NCBI RefSeq assembly: GCF_003991875.1 | Contig: NZ_CP031423.1 | Coordinates: 558,001-622,000, forward strand | Length of the DNA stretch: 64,000 nucleotides | Reading direction: 5' to 3' | Source of the DNA: Microbacterium lemovicicum | GTDB taxonomy: Bacteria > Actinomycetota > Actinomycetes > Actinomycetales > Microbacteriaceae | Part shown: positions 1 to 11,092 of the stretch, one piece after another | Layout of the letters: every line of letters starts with the position of its first letter | How positions within the stretch are numbered: the first letter of the stretch is position 1 | Translations under genes and position numbers: made by a program | Notes under the pieces: generated by a model | Told to the model about the DNA's origin: nothing | Database searches by the model: none | The model's input: the letters and a program-made list of their open reading frames with translations, nothing else

Positions 1-801
1 GACAACTCGGACAATTCCGACAACAGCGACAACTCGGACAACTCGGACAACAGCGACAACTCGGACAACTCCGACAACTCGGTGACGGACAACAGCGACA
101 ACTCCGTCAACGACTCGTACAACGACAACAGCCTCGGTGTCATCAGCGGCTCGTACAACAGCAGCATGGACGACCACTCGGTGGCCGTCGGTGTCCGCGA
201 CTACAACACCGGCATGGGCGACCTCGACCTCGGCGGTGCCGGCGGCGGCGGCGGAGACGTCTGGGTCAACAACCAGAACACGATCGTCGACCAGTCGGTG
301 AACGGCGCCGGCGACGGCGACTTCTCGGGCGGCGGCTCCGCGGTCGTGGCCTCCGGCGACGGCTCGATGGCGGCCGGCGAGGGCATCTCGATCACGCAGG
401 TGCGCGACTCCTCCACCACGATCTCGGCCGACGGCGGCGACGTGAACCTCAACAACGACACGCGCATCACCACCATCGACGGCTCGTACAACACCTCCAC
501 CGTCGAGACCACGTGGACCGACAACTCCGTCGACACCAGCATCGCCGACTCATACAACGACAACTCCGACAGCTACACCGCGGCCGACTCGTTCAACGAC
601 AGCTCGGACAGCTACACGTCGACCGACTCGTTCAACGACAACTCGGACAGCTACAGCGCCGCCGACTCGTTCAACGACCTGTCGGTCACGCACGACGAGA
701 GCAACTGGAACATCGACGCCGACGTGATCTGGGGCAGCGACGACTCCGTCATCGCCCAGGACGCGACGGTGGACGTCGACCCCGGCGACTGGGCAAGCTG
801 A
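1..801 (+). CDS. IniB-like Asp/Asn/Ser-rich repeat protein, 5' end outside window
   Basis: The reading frame is open from the first base to the TGA at 799-801, so the N-terminus lies outside the window and 266 residues are visible. The first 27 or so codons are nearly pure Asp-Asn-Ser triplets. Next comes a segment rich in D, N and S, then a core (TIVDQSVN, AVVASGD, ITQVRDSSTTI, GDVNLNND) and a tail of repeats around ADSFNDNSDSYT. The same core occurs in the protein at 5082-6104, which also has an IniB-type N-terminal domain; this makes the two paralogues. No catalytic motif or membrane segment is seen. In mycobacteria, iniB sits just before the dynamin-like genes iniA and iniC, the order also seen here. 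Its molecular function is unknown and a surface or cell-envelope role is an inference. Confidence 0.8.
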   Translation, partial: DNSDNSDNSDNSDNSDNSDNSDNSDNSVTDNSDNSVNDSYNDNSLGVISGSYNSSMDDHSVAVGVRDYNTGMGDLDLGGAGGGGGDVWVNNQNTIVDQSVNGAGDGDFSGGGSAVVASGDGSMAAGEGISITQVRDSSTTISADGGDVNLNNDTRITTIDGSYNTSTVETTWTDNSVDTSIADSYNDNSDSYTAADSFNDSSDSYTSTDSFNDNSDSYSAADSFNDLSVTHDESNWNIDADVIWGSDDSVIAQDATVDVDPGDWAS

Positions 802-899
802 GGATCCGTATCCCGACCGGCACCGAATAGCGATCAGGACCTGACGGCCCTGGGTGGGAGACCGCCCGGGGTCGTCGGGCGTCGAACGAGAGGTCGACC

Positions 900-2804
900 A
901 TGCCCCCCACCACCCGTACGACCGAGGATGCCGCAGCCGACGTGGTCGCGGCCCGTCCCGCCGCCGACCTGCTCGCGCTGGTGGAGCGCACGGCGGGCCT
1001 GTCCGACTCCGTCGGACGCTCGGACCTGGTCTCCCGGCTCTCCGAGACCCGGCAGCGGCTGATCGACCCCTACGTGCGGGTGATCATCGTCGGGCAGTTC
1101 AAACAGGGCAAGAGCAAACTCGTCAATGCGCTGGTGAACGCACCCGCGTGCCCCGTGGACGACGACATCGCCACCAGCGTGCCGACCTCCGTCTCATACG
1201 GCGAGGAACCCGAGGCGTTCGCCCTGATCCGCCGCGACGAGGGCACCGAGCCGTCGATCGAGCGGCGGCCGATCGCGCTGGACGACCTCGCCGAGTTCGT
1301 CTCCGAGAAGGGCCAGGGCGGTAAGGGCCTCGAGGTCGTGGGCGCAGAGGTGAAGATCCCGCGCGCCCTGCTGAAGGGCGGCCTCCGCCTCGTCGACTCC
1401 CCGGGCGTCGGGGGAGTCGAGTCGACCCGCTCCGTCAGCACGCTCGCGGCCCTGTCGACCGCGCACGCCGTGCTGCTCGTCTCCGACGCCTCGCAGGAGT
1501 ACACCGAGCCGGAGGTGCAGTTCCTGCGGCACGCGCTGCGCGTGTCGCCGAACGTGGCCGCGGTGCTGTCGAAGACCGACATCTATCCCGAGTGGCGCCA
1601 GATCGAGCAGATCGACCGGTCGCACCTCGGCGACGTGGGCCGCATCCCGATGTTCGCCGTCTCCAGTGACCTGCGGATGATGGCGGCCCAGGAGCAGGAC
1701 CGCGAGCTCAACGAGGAGTCCGGGTTCCCGGCCCTCGTCGCCCACCTTCGTCGCGACGTGCTCGGGCGGGCGGAGGCCGTGCACCAGCGCGCCGCCGTGC
1801 ACGACCTCGTCTCGGTCGTCGACCAGCTGGGCATGGCCGTGAAGACCGAACTGCGCGCGCTGCAGCATCCGGAGGACACCCCGGTGATGATCGCCCGTCT
1901 CGAGGACGCCAAGGCGCGCGCGGACGAGTTCCGCAGCCGCTCCTCGCGCTGGCAGGTCACGCTCTCCGACGGCATCGCCGATCTCATCTCCGACACCGAG
2001 CACGATCTGCGCGACCGCCTGCGCAAGGTGCAGCGCGAGGCCGAGCAGTCCATCGACGAAGGCGACCCGGGGCCGATCTGGGACCAGATCGCGGAATGGC
2101 TCGACCTGCGCGTGTCCGCCGCCGTCTCGGAGACCTTCGTCTGGACCAACGAGCGCTCGCGCTGGCTGTCCGAGCGGGTCGCCGACGAGTTCGTCAGCGG
2201 CGAGTCGGAGCTGCCCTTCATCGACGTGGGCGACACCGACGGCATCCTCGATCCCGTGGAGCACCTCCAGGGCATGGAGGAGGGCCGCCTCGGCGCGGCC
2301 GAGAAGATCTACATCGGCGTCCGCGGCTCCTACGGGGGCGTGCTCATGGCCGGTCTCGCAACGAGCCTGGTCGGACTCAGCCTGATCAACCCGCTGTCGC
2401 TGCTCGTCGGCGTGCTGGTCGGTCGCCGGGCCTATCGGGAGGACATGTCCTCACGTCTGTCGCGACGCCAGGCCGAGGCGAAGATGCTCGTCCGCCGGCA
2501 CATCGAGGACGTCGTGTTCCAGGTCGGCAAGCAGCTCAAGGACCGGCTCCGGCTGGTGCAGCGCGTCTCGCGCGACCACTTCGGCGCGATCGCCGACCAG
2601 CTGCACCGGTCGCTCTCGGAGTCGGTGCTGGCGGCCAAGCAGGGGGCGACGGTCTACGCGAGCGATCGCGACGGCCGGATCGCCCAGCTGCAGACGCAGC
2701 TGGGGCGCATCGAGGCGCTCCGCCGGCAGATACCCGCACCCCTCGAGGTGCAGGCCGTCCCCGGCGATGCCGACGCCCGCGCCGCGGCGGGGACGGCACG
2801 ATGA
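900..2804 (+). CDS. Dynamin-like GTPase, IniA-like
   Basis: This 634-residue protein is a bacterial dynamin-family GTPase. G1 is GQFKQGKS at residues 65-72, G3 is DSPGV near 166 and G4 is SKTD near 223. The middle is long and helical. A hydrophobic hairpin around residues 475-508, with the Gly-rich stretch GVLMAGLATSLVGLSL, is followed by a basic segment, which suits a membrane-inserting paddle. The ATG is preceded by GAGAGG about 8 bases upstream. The gene lies 98 bases after an IniB-like gene and 31 bases before a second GTPase, the arrangement of mycobacterial iniBAC. By family, such proteins bind and remodel membranes and act in envelope stress responses. Assignment to IniA rather than another bacterial dynamin rests on gene order plus motifs. 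Confidence 0.9.
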   Translation: MPPTTRTTEDAAADVVAARPAADLLALVERTAGLSDSVGRSDLVSRLSETRQRLIDPYVRVIIVGQFKQGKSKLVNALVNAPACPVDDDIATSVPTSVSYGEEPEAFALIRRDEGTEPSIERRPIALDDLAEFVSEKGQGGKGLEVVGAEVKIPRALLKGGLRLVDSPGVGGVESTRSVSTLAALSTAHAVLLVSDASQEYTEPEVQFLRHALRVSPNVAAVLSKTDIYPEWRQIEQIDRSHLGDVGRIPMFAVSSDLRMMAAQEQDRELNEESGFPALVAHLRRDVLGRAEAVHQRAAVHDLVSVVDQLGMAVKTELRALQHPEDTPVMIARLEDAKARADEFRSRSSRWQVTLSDGIADLISDTEHDLRDRLRKVQREAEQSIDEGDPGPIWDQIAEWLDLRVSAAVSETFVWTNERSRWLSERVADEFVSGESELPFIDVGDTDGILDPVEHLQGMEEGRLGAAEKIYIGVRGSYGGVLMAGLATSLVGLSLINPLSLLVGVLVGRRAYREDMSSRLSRRQAEAKMLVRRHIEDVVFQVGKQLKDRLRLVQRVSRDHFGAIADQLHRSLSESVLAAKQGATVYASDRDGRIAQLQTQLGRIEALRRQIPAPLEVQAVPGDADARAAAGTAR

Positions 2805-2835
2805 TCTGCGGTCGGCGCATGTGGGGGCTCCGCCG

Positions 2836-4431
2836 ATGAGCCGCGGGGCGTCGGGCGAGGTCGGCCTGCTGGTCGACCTCGCCCGCGACGTCTATGCCGA
2901 CGACGCGACGGCGACGGATGTGCTCCAGGCGGCGCGCGCCCGCCTGCGCGAGCCGCTGCGGCTCGCGGTCGCCGGGATGGTGAAGGCCGGCAAGTCCACG
3001 CTGCTCAACGCCCTGATCGGCGAGCAGATCGCCCCGACCGACGCGGGGGAGTGCACGCGCACCGTCACCTGGTACCGGTACGCCAAGACCGCACGCGTCA
3101 CCGCCCACCTCGTGGGCGGCGGCGAGGTGCGCCTGCCGGTGCGACGGTCGGCGGGCGCCCTGGTGCTCGACCTCGACGGACGCACGGCCGACGACGTGTC
3201 GCGCATCGATGTGGAGTGGCCCTCGGAGAACCTCCGCGGCACCGTCCTCATCGACACCCCGGGCATCGCGTCGCTCTCCGAGCGCGTCTCCGCGCGCTCG
3301 ACGCGGTTCCTGACGCCATCGGACGCTCCGTCCGAGGCCGACGCGATCTTGTACCTCCTGCGGCACATCCACGCGTCGGACGTGTCGTTCCTCGAGGCGT
3401 TCCACGACACCGCCGCCGGCGCCGCGCAGACCGTCAACGCGGTCGCCCTGCTCTCCCGGGCCGACGAGATCGGCGCGGGCCGCATCGACTCCCTGCTCTC
3501 GGCCGCGCGGATCGCGGGGCGGTACCGCGCCGACGGCGAGCTGCGCTCGATCGCGCTGGAGTGCATCCCGGTCGCGGGCCTCCTCGCCGAGGCTGCGCGC
3601 ACACTCCGGGAGAACGAGTTCGCCGCGCTGCGGGAGCTCGCCGACCTCGACCGCAGCACCCGCGACCGCATGCTCATCTCGGTCGACCGCTTCACGCGTC
3701 CCACGACCGACTGCTCGCTCTCGCCGGCGCAGCGCCGTGCCCTGCTCGCCCGGTTCGGGATCTTCGGCATCCGCCTCGCCACGGCCCTCATTCGCGGTGG
3801 AGCCCGGACGTCGTCGGAGCTATCCGAGAGACTGGTGCAGCAGAGCGGTCTGGTCGACGTGCAGCGCTTCGTCGCCGAGCAGTTCCGGGCGCGCGCCGGG
3901 GCGCTGAAGGCGCGGACCATCCTCGACACGCTCGAGCGTCTCATCCGCGATCGGCCCCGTCCGGGGACGGCCTCCGTGCACGCCGGCATCGAGCGCATCC
4001 GCTCGTCCAGCCATGATCTCCGGGAGCTCGATCTGCTCGCGCTGCTGCGCACCGGCGGTCCCACCGTCCTGCCGGAGGACGCCGTCGAGGCCGAGCGCAT
4101 CATCGGCGGTGCGGGCACGGCGTCGCTGTCTCGCCTCGGGCTCGGGGAGTCGGCGCGTCCGTCCGACGTCGATGACCGCGTCCGGTCGCTCCTCGGCCAC
4201 TGGCGCGCCCTGAGCGAGAGCCCCCTCAGCGACCGCCGGACGGTGGAGACCTGCCACGTCGTGATCCGCAGCCTGGAAGGCGTGGCGGCTCAGCGGGCCT
4301 TCGACGGGACGAGCCGGTCCGACGACGACGGACCGGCTGTCCCGGAGTCAGATGCCGGCGCCGGCGGACGGGGCGACGGGACCCCGGCGGATGTCGTGCT
4401 TGCGGGCGGTCCAGGCAAGAGCGGGCGGTAG
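2836..4431 (+). CDS. Dynamin-like GTPase, IniC-like
   Basis: This 531-residue protein is a second dynamin-type GTPase, partner of the preceding one. G1 is GMVKAGKS at residues 47-54, followed by TRTVTW as the likely switch I Thr. G3 is DTPG near 140. The G4 position reads SRADE rather than NKxD. No clear membrane hairpin is seen, unlike its neighbour, and mycobacterial IniC likewise differs from IniA. I chose the ATG at 2836; an upstream ATG at 2767 would overlap iniA by 38 bases and adds a basic leader that looks like read-through, and GTG 2821 is also possible. The 3' end overlaps the convergent membrane-protein gene by 84 bases. It is probably co-transcribed with the gene at 900. Confidence 0.88.
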   Translation: MSRGASGEVGLLVDLARDVYADDATATDVLQAARARLREPLRLAVAGMVKAGKSTLLNALIGEQIAPTDAGECTRTVTWYRYAKTARVTAHLVGGGEVRLPVRRSAGALVLDLDGRTADDVSRIDVEWPSENLRGTVLIDTPGIASLSERVSARSTRFLTPSDAPSEADAILYLLRHIHASDVSFLEAFHDTAAGAAQTVNAVALLSRADEIGAGRIDSLLSAARIAGRYRADGELRSIALECIPVAGLLAEAARTLRENEFAALRELADLDRSTRDRMLISVDRFTRPTTDCSLSPAQRRALLARFGIFGIRLATALIRGGARTSSELSERLVQQSGLVDVQRFVAEQFRARAGALKARTILDTLERLIRDRPRPGTASVHAGIERIRSSSHDLRELDLLALLRTGGPTVLPEDAVEAERIIGGAGTASLSRLGLGESARPSDVDDRVRSLLGHWRALSESPLSDRRTVETCHVVIRSLEGVAAQRAFDGTSRSDDDGPAVPESDAGAGGRGDGTPADVVLAGGPGKSGR

Positions 4432-5079
4432 GGCGCTCACCAGCAGGCCGAGGGTGGCCAGCGCGAGCTGGACGAGCAGGATCTGCTCGAGCGGCGCACC
4501 GCGCTCGCCGAACGCGACGATCTCCCGCGCCAGCAGGAAGACTCCGCCCGAGAACATGAGGGAGCCGAACTGCCACCACCGCACATTCGGGCGGCGGGCG
4601 GCGAACGACACCTGCAGCATGATCTGCAGCAGGATCACGACGACGGCCGGAGTGAAGACGGTCCAGAACAGGATGTCGGCCGCCGTGGTGTACGTCGCCT
4701 CCTGACGCGTGCCGTCCACGGCGCGCACCAGATCCGCGATGGCGGGCAGCTGCGCCTGCCGGATGACGAACATGTAGATGACGCCGGCGGCGCCGGCGGC
4801 GAGGCTCGCGATCCAGAGGATGCGGCTGACGGCGATCAGGAACGGCGGGCGCACCTTCACCAGGACCGGCGGCGCCTCCTTGTCTGCCAACGACGGACGC
4901 TGCGGCATCCCCGTCGCACCCGTCGCGTCCGCACCGGAAGACGCGCGAAGGTGCTCGAGTGAGGTGCCGGTGTCGGAGGTCACGTGCTCCTGGACCGGTG
5001 CGGCCGCAGCATCCGCCGCCGGGTTCTCGGGGGGCGGCGACTGCTCGCCGGCTCTCCTCGGCTTGAGGGGCGACCGCAC
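4348..5079 (-). CDS. Four-helix membrane protein of the Ini-like locus
   Basis: This 243-residue protein has a charged, Pro/Ala-rich cytoplasmic N-terminus of about 75 residues and then four hydrophobic segments, beginning ILWIASLAAGAAGVIYMFVI, FWTVFTPAVVVILLQIMLQV, WWQFGSLMFSGGVFLLA and ILLVQLALATLGLLVSAL. I do not recognise a named family. The GTG start is two bases after the stop of the IniB-like gene, so translation is probably coupled and the two products may act together at the membrane. The gene ends inside the convergent GTPase gene, with 84 bases of antisense overlap. A membrane partner for the IniB-like protein is an inference from this spacing alone. Confidence 0.75.
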   Translation of the reverse strand: MRSPLKPRRAGEQSPPPENPAADAAAAPVQEHVTSDTGTSLEHLRASSGADATGATGMPQRPSLADKEAPPVLVKVRPPFLIAVSRILWIASLAAGAAGVIYMFVIRQAQLPAIADLVRAVDGTRQEATYTTAADILFWTVFTPAVVVILLQIMLQVSFAARRPNVRWWQFGSLMFSGGVFLLAREIVAFGERGAPLEQILLVQLALATLGLLVSALPPALAWTARKHDIRRGPVAPSAGAGI

Positions 5080-5081
5080 GC

Positions 5082-6104
5082 TCAGTACTCCTCGCCCGCC
5101 GCGGCGGTGTCGGGGAGCATCGCGTCATCGGAGGCGTAGTCGTCGGACTCGGTGCTGACGTCGGCCTCGGCGTACTGCGCGGCGGCGTCGGCGTAGGGGT
5201 CCTCGGCGGGGGCCGCCTCGGCGAACTCCTCGGCCGGCGCGGCCTCCTCGGCGGGGGCCTCCTCGACGGGGGCGTCATCGAGCGGGGTCTCTTCGATGAT
5301 CATCGCGGCGTCCGCGTCGGCGGCGACCACGGTGGTGGATTCGTCGGTGAAAGATCCGTCGACGGCCACGGTCGTGGAGCCGTCGTTGAAGGAGTCGTCG
5401 GTGTCGACGGTGGTGGACTCGTCGTTGTTCGATCCGTCGGTGTCGACGGTGGTCGATCCGTCGTTGTACGAGCCGTCGGTGTCGACCGTGGTGGAGCCGT
5501 CGGTGGTCGTGTCGGTGTCGGTGTCCTCGTCGAACGAGTCGTCGATGATCGTCACGTCGGTGTCGTTGCCCATGTTGACGTCGTCTCCGGCGTTGATCGT
5601 CGTCGACTCGTCCTTCGTCTGGTCGATGTCGACCGACCCGCCCGCAGCGATCGTGTCGTCGCCCGAGGCGACGACCGCGTCGTTGTCGAAGTTCTGCGTC
5701 ACGTCGCCCTCGGCCCAGATGTTCTGGTTCACCGACTGGTCGACGATCGTGTCGCGGTCATCGACCGTCTGGAAGTGGTTCGTGATGTTCTTGATCTCGC
5801 GCACCACCGCATTGGACTCCTGGCTGGGCCCACGCCCGCCGCCTCCGCCGCCGTTCCCGCCGGAGCCGCCGCCGTCCACGTGGACCACCTTCGTCACACC
5901 GACCGGGACCTGCACGACGCTGGTGCGCTCGATGATGACGGGCGCGACGCTCTGCACGTCGTGGGCGGAGACGTTGTTGAGCCCGCACCGCGACAGCGCG
6001 GCCTGCGGGTCGTCCTCGAACTCCGCGGCCGCGACCGGATCCTTCAGCAGGCTCAGGATGAATTCGATCAGGGCGTCGGCGACTGTGGCGAGCGTCATGC
6101 TCAT
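5082..6104 (-). CDS. IniB N-terminal-domain protein with acidic Thr/Asp repeats
   Basis: This 340-residue protein begins with an IniB-type N-terminal domain at residues 1-60 (ADALIEFILSLLKDPVAAAEF, then ALSRCGL), a Gly-rich linker and a core shared with the protein at 1-801 (TIVDQSVN, AVVASGD, STTINAGDDVN). Repeats of the type DGSYNDGSTTVDT follow, then a C-terminal Ala/Glu-rich acidic tail. ATG 6104 is preceded by AGGAG six bases away; a longer frame to 6179 lacks this support. Expression is probably controlled by the LuxR-type regulator encoded just upstream, because two GGGG-N5-CCCCA dyads lie in the 130-base leader. No signal peptide is visible, so if the protein is exported the route is unknown. 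Confidence 0.88.
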   Translation of the reverse strand: MSMTLATVADALIEFILSLLKDPVAAAEFEDDPQAALSRCGLNNVSAHDVQSVAPVIIERTSVVQVPVGVTKVVHVDGGGSGGNGGGGGGRGPSQESNAVVREIKNITNHFQTVDDRDTIVDQSVNQNIWAEGDVTQNFDNDAVVASGDDTIAAGGSVDIDQTKDESTTINAGDDVNMGNDTDVTIIDDSFDEDTDTDTTTDGSTTVDTDGSYNDGSTTVDTDGSNNDESTTVDTDDSFNDGSTTVAVDGSFTDESTTVVAADADAAMIIEETPLDDAPVEEAPAEEAAPAEEFAEAAPAEDPYADAAAQYAEADVSTESDDYASDDAMLPDTAAAGEEY

Positions 6105-6164
6105 GCTCGGCTCCTCTTGGTAGGGCGTCTGTTCAACGTAGAACGTCGGCGTGGGGGGCGCGTC

Positions 6165-6212
6165 GGGGTATATCCCCAACGACGCCGGGATCTATAGGGG
6201 GGTCTCACCCCA
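6165..6212. promoter_or_regulatory. Paired GGGG-N5-CCCCA dyads upstream of the IniB-like gene
   Basis: GGGGTATATCCCCA lies at 6165-6178 and GGGGTCTCACCCCA at 6199-6212, 34 bases apart, between the LuxR gene and the IniB-like gene. The equal architecture and helical spacing suggest binding sites. LuxR/GerE-type helix-turn-helix proteins commonly use G-rich/C-rich dyads of this size. The adjacent LuxR-type ATPase is the obvious candidate; this link is inferred. Confidence 0.45.
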
Positions 6213-6234
6213 GGAGTGGGGGATGTGCCGGCGC

Positions 6235-8753
6235 TCACGCCGACGCCCGGTTCTGCGCTCCGCCGTCGTCGGCGGATTCGTCGAGGGCCACGCGGAGCTT
6301 GGCGATGAGGTCGGAGCGGTTCGTGGCGCCGAGCCGGCGGCGGATGCGGGCGATGTGGTGCTCCGCCGTGCGGGGGCTGATGAAGATCGCCGTGCCGATC
6401 TCCGCGTAGGTCTTCCCCTGGACGACGAGGGCGGCCACCTCCAGCTCCCGGGCGCTGAGCTCGCTGTGCGAGCGCGGCTTCGACGGGGATGCCGGAGCCT
6501 CCTCCATCGCGGTGGGGCGCACCTCCTCATGGGGGTGCAGCCTCCGGGCGACGGCCAGGAGCCGCGAGATCGTGCGACGCTCGTCGGTGAGTCCGGCGCC
6601 GTGGCCGGCCAGCCGGGCGCCGTCCCAGGCCAGTCCGACCGCGGACAGGCCGAGCGCGGCATCCTCCACCGCATCGGCGTCGACGGTGCCGGCCAGCACC
6701 GAGGTCCACACCCGGCCCGCCTGGGCCATGGTCGCGGCGAGCCGGTTGTGGGCGGCGGCCTCGACGAGGGCCCGTGCGTGCGGGCGCAGCTGCGCGGGGC
6801 TGTCGAGCAGGATCGCGCGCTGCACGCCGGCCCAGTGCAGGTGGGCCGACCACAGCGGCGGCGAGCCGAGCCGGGACATGCTCGCCAGCGCCTCGGTGAA
6901 GTGCGGCTGCACGCGGTCGATCTCGCCGACGCGCACCGCCGTGACGACGAACTCGCCGAGGGGCAGGATGCTGTACAGGTCGAACTGGGCGCGCAGCAGG
7001 CTCTCGCGCGCGCCCCGCCACGCCGTGGTCAGTGCGGCGGCGTCGTGGTAGCGGCGCGCGATGGCCACGGTCAGGGCGTCGAGCAGGAGACGCTCGCGCG
7101 GAGCGAGGCTGCGCGCGTCGGGGAGGATGCCGGCCAGCGTCGACTCCACGTCTCCGGCGCGCTCCTGCTGCAGCGCGACCCAGGCCTTCCACAGCAGCAG
7201 CCGGCGCTGTGCCCACGCGCCGCCGTGCCCGGCATTCACAGCCGACTCCAGCACCGAGTGGGCGACCTCGGGCTCGCCCAGGTTGAGGGCGGCCAGCGCC
7301 GCCAGCACGGCGGGCAGCTCGGGGGTCGGGCCGCTCGCACCGGACGCGGAGTACATCTCGGAGGCGCGCACGAGGTCGTGCAGTGCGGACTGCCCCGATC
7401 CGGTCAGCGACTGGGCGAGGCCGCGGCTGAGCAGGTCGGTCGCGACCGAGAGGGTGGAGGGGATGGTGCGCCCCGGCGCCGCCGTGGCGTGCCGCAGTCC
7501 GCGCTCCCGGTCGGCGACGGCGATCGCGGCCACGCTCGCGTGGGCGGAGGTGAGGGGGCTGCGCGGAACGGCGCTGCGGTACACCTGGTCGCTCATCGGC
7601 AGCAGGCCGCGCGCAGCCCAGATGGAAGCGGACAGGTCGATCGCGGCATCCCGGTCGGCATGCCCTTCGGGCACCTCCACGGAGTCCAGCGCGGAGCCGG
7701 CGGCGTCGATCGCCCCGAGCGCCCAGGCGGCGGATGCCACGCGGACGGCGACCACCGTCTCGTCGGCGCCGGACTCCTGGGCGCTGCGGTAGAGCTCCCG
7801 CGCGCGCCCCGGGTCGGTCGTCAGCATCTCGTCGCCGCGGTGCAGGAGCGCCGCGGCCAGCCGTGGGTCGCGGACGCCGGCGGGCAGGCGCAGCGACGCG
7901 TCGGCGGCGGCGTCATCGGTGAAGGCGCGGATGAGGCGCTCCACCGAGAGGGTGGACAGCACCGCGTCGCGCACCAGGGGCATGGGGCTGCCGTTGGACA
8001 GGAGGAACCCCTCGGCGTACGCGGCGAGGACGAGCGCCGGCTCGGCGTCGGGTGCGGGCTCGCCCTCGGACGCGAGGCAGACCGCCTCGACGAAGGCGCG
8101 CACGGCGGGTGTGCTCGAGCGCAGGCGATGGGCCACCACATCCTGCAGGGCGTCCGCGGTCTCCGGATGGCGCGGATCGTCGCACCGCTCGCCGTCGTGG
8201 ACGGCCAGCGCCTCGGCGACGAGCCAGGCCGCGCCGCCGGTGGTGGAGAGGATGTCGCGGAGGCACGCCGTGGTCAGGCTGGTGCCGCGCTCCTCGAGAT
8301 GCGCGGCCACGTCGGCGCGCGACACGTGACCGAGCACGAGTGCGGGCTGCGACTGCTCGAGGATGCGGGTGGCGGCCTCGGCCGGGGCGCCCGGGAGGAG
8401 CGGGCGGCAGGCCACCAGCAGCCCCGCGTCGACGTCGGCGGCGCGATCGGCCACCGCCGCCAGCAGGGCGGGGTCGAGGAGGTGCGCATCGTCCACCAGG
8501 AGCACGTCGCTCTGAGGAAGTCCCGGCACGTCGACGGCGGAGGTGAGGCGCACGACAGCCGTTCCGCCGGCCGCGATCCGCTGCCGCAGGCGGCGCAGCA
8601 GCCGCGACTTGCCCGACCCTGCCGGTCCGATGATCAGGGCGCGGTGCGGTGCGCCGCCGGTGGCGAGCACCTCCGCGTGGGTGCGGGCGAGGATCGGCAG
8701 GAGCGCGGGCGGTTCGGCAGAGGACAGATGGCCGGACATCCGGGGGGCGGCGT

Positions 8754-8757
<4 letters not shown>
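6235..8757 (-). CDS. Large LuxR-family ATP-binding transcriptional regulator (LAL/MalT-like)
   Basis: This 840-residue protein has an N-terminal AAA/STAND-type ATPase (Walker A GPAGSGKS at 44-51, Walker B DVLLVDDAH near 84-92). A long alpha-helical middle follows, of the kind that forms a sensor repeat domain in MalT-like regulators. A C-terminal GerE helix-turn-helix starts at ELSARELEVAALV and continues with YAEIGTAIFISPRTAEHHI. The ATG at 8757 overlaps the stop of the Hsp70 gene as ATGA, so the two are coupled. The longer frame running upstream to 9192 is antisense-like read-through and is not used. Position suggests that it controls the IniB-like and GTPase genes, with the Hsp70 as sensor or partner; this is inferred. 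The signal is unknown. Confidence 0.88.
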
Positions 8758-10361
<1,604 letters not shown>

Positions 10362-10505
10362 CTGCGATCAACCCCAGAAGATCAGGTGGGGGACTCCGGC
10401 CGATCATTCCCAGTCATCGTGCCGCCCCGCACAAGTCCTATTCGGGTCCAGTGAAATATCGGATTGGCCGCACCGCAAGGGGATGGACGGATCGATTCCC
10501 CCGGG

Positions 10506-10532
10506 CTGGCACTCGCGTTGCGGGAGTGCCAG
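10506..10532. promoter_or_regulatory. CIRCE element 1 (HrcA operator)
   Basis: CTGGCACTC-N9-GAGTGCCAG is a perfect 9-base dyad with the CIRCE spacing and core GCACTC/GAGTGC; it differs from consensus at the outer TTA. It overlaps the putative -35 (TTGCGG, 10518-10523) of the groES promoter. HrcA repression in the absence of heat stress is the known role of this element. Confidence 0.9.
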
Positions 10533-10546
10533 CGCTTCCCTAGACT
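10518..10546 (+). promoter_or_regulatory. groES promoter
   Basis: TTGCGG at 10518-10523 and TAGACT at 10541-10546 are separated by 17 bases, a plausible housekeeping promoter. It lies between and partly within the two CIRCE elements, so HrcA bound at either would block it. Confidence 0.6.
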
Positions 10547-10550
10547 GGTG

Positions 10551-10577
10551 TTAGCACTCGCCATGGGTGGGTGCTAA
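10551..10577. promoter_or_regulatory. CIRCE element 2 (HrcA operator)
   Basis: TTAGCACTC-N9-GGGTGCTAA matches the CIRCE consensus with a single change (A to G in the right arm). It sits immediately downstream of the -10, covering the expected transcription start of groES. Confidence 0.92.
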
Positions 10578-10619
10578 CAAGTCTTCCGTTCCGAAGCGTT
10601 GAGAAAGAAGAGGTAGACC

Positions 10620-10916
10620 GTGTCGGTTTCCATCAAGCCGCTCGAAGACCGCATCGTCATCCAGCAGGTCGAGGCTGAGCAGACCACCTCCAGTGGTCTC
10701 GTCATCCCCGACACCGCCAAGGAGAAGCCCCAGGAGGGCGAGGTCGTGGCCGTCGGCCCCGGCCGCATCGACGACAACGGCAACCGCGTCCCGATCGACG
10801 TCGCCGTGGGCGACCGCGTGATCTACAGCAAGTACGGCGGCACCGAGGTCAAGTTCGGCGCCGACGACTACCTCGTGCTGTCGGCACGCGACGTGCTGGC
10901 GGTCGTCGTCCGCTGA
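10620..10916 (+). CDS. groES: Co-chaperonin GroES (Hsp10)
   Basis: This 98-residue protein has full family length and begins [20 protein letters not shown]. It has the mobile-loop region ([20 protein letters not shown]) and the conserved [15 protein letters not shown]. It caps the GroEL ring in the cytoplasm and closes the folding chamber. The start is GTG, with GAAGAGG just upstream. No groEL follows: a terminator comes at 10934 and an unrelated permease gene next, so the chaperonin must be encoded elsewhere, as is common in actinobacteria. Regulation by HrcA is indicated by the two CIRCE boxes upstream. Confidence 0.97.
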   Translation: MSVSIKPLEDRIVIQQVEAEQTTSSGLVIPDTAKEKPQEGEVVAVGPGRIDDNGNRVPIDVAVGDRVIYSKYGGTEVKFGADDYLVLSARDVLAVVVR

Positions 10917-10933
10917 GACGCCCCCGCATGACA

Positions 10934-10970
10934 GAAGGTCCGGACGCTTCGGCGTCCGGGCCTTCTTCGT
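10934..10970 (+). terminator. Rho-independent terminator after groES
   Basis: GAAGGTCCGGACGC, loop TTCG, GCGTCCGGGCCTTC, followed by TTCGT. The 14-base stem carries one G-T pair and lies 18 bases after the groES stop. Confidence 0.85.
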
Positions 10971-11092
10971 TCCACCCCCGCGCGTTCTTCGCTCCCGCCG
11001 TCCGGGGTCTCTCCAGCGGGCCCTCCACCCGGAGGCCACGCAGGTCGGTGTGGACCTGCCCGCGCCGCGGAGGCCGGTCCTAGGCTGGAACG

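Noticed and set aside
10362..10400. CCCCA-N10-TGGGG upstream of the Hsp70 gene as a third LuxR site
   Set aside because: Spacer length differs from the two N5 dyads before the IniB-like gene, and G/C runs of this kind are common in this DNA.
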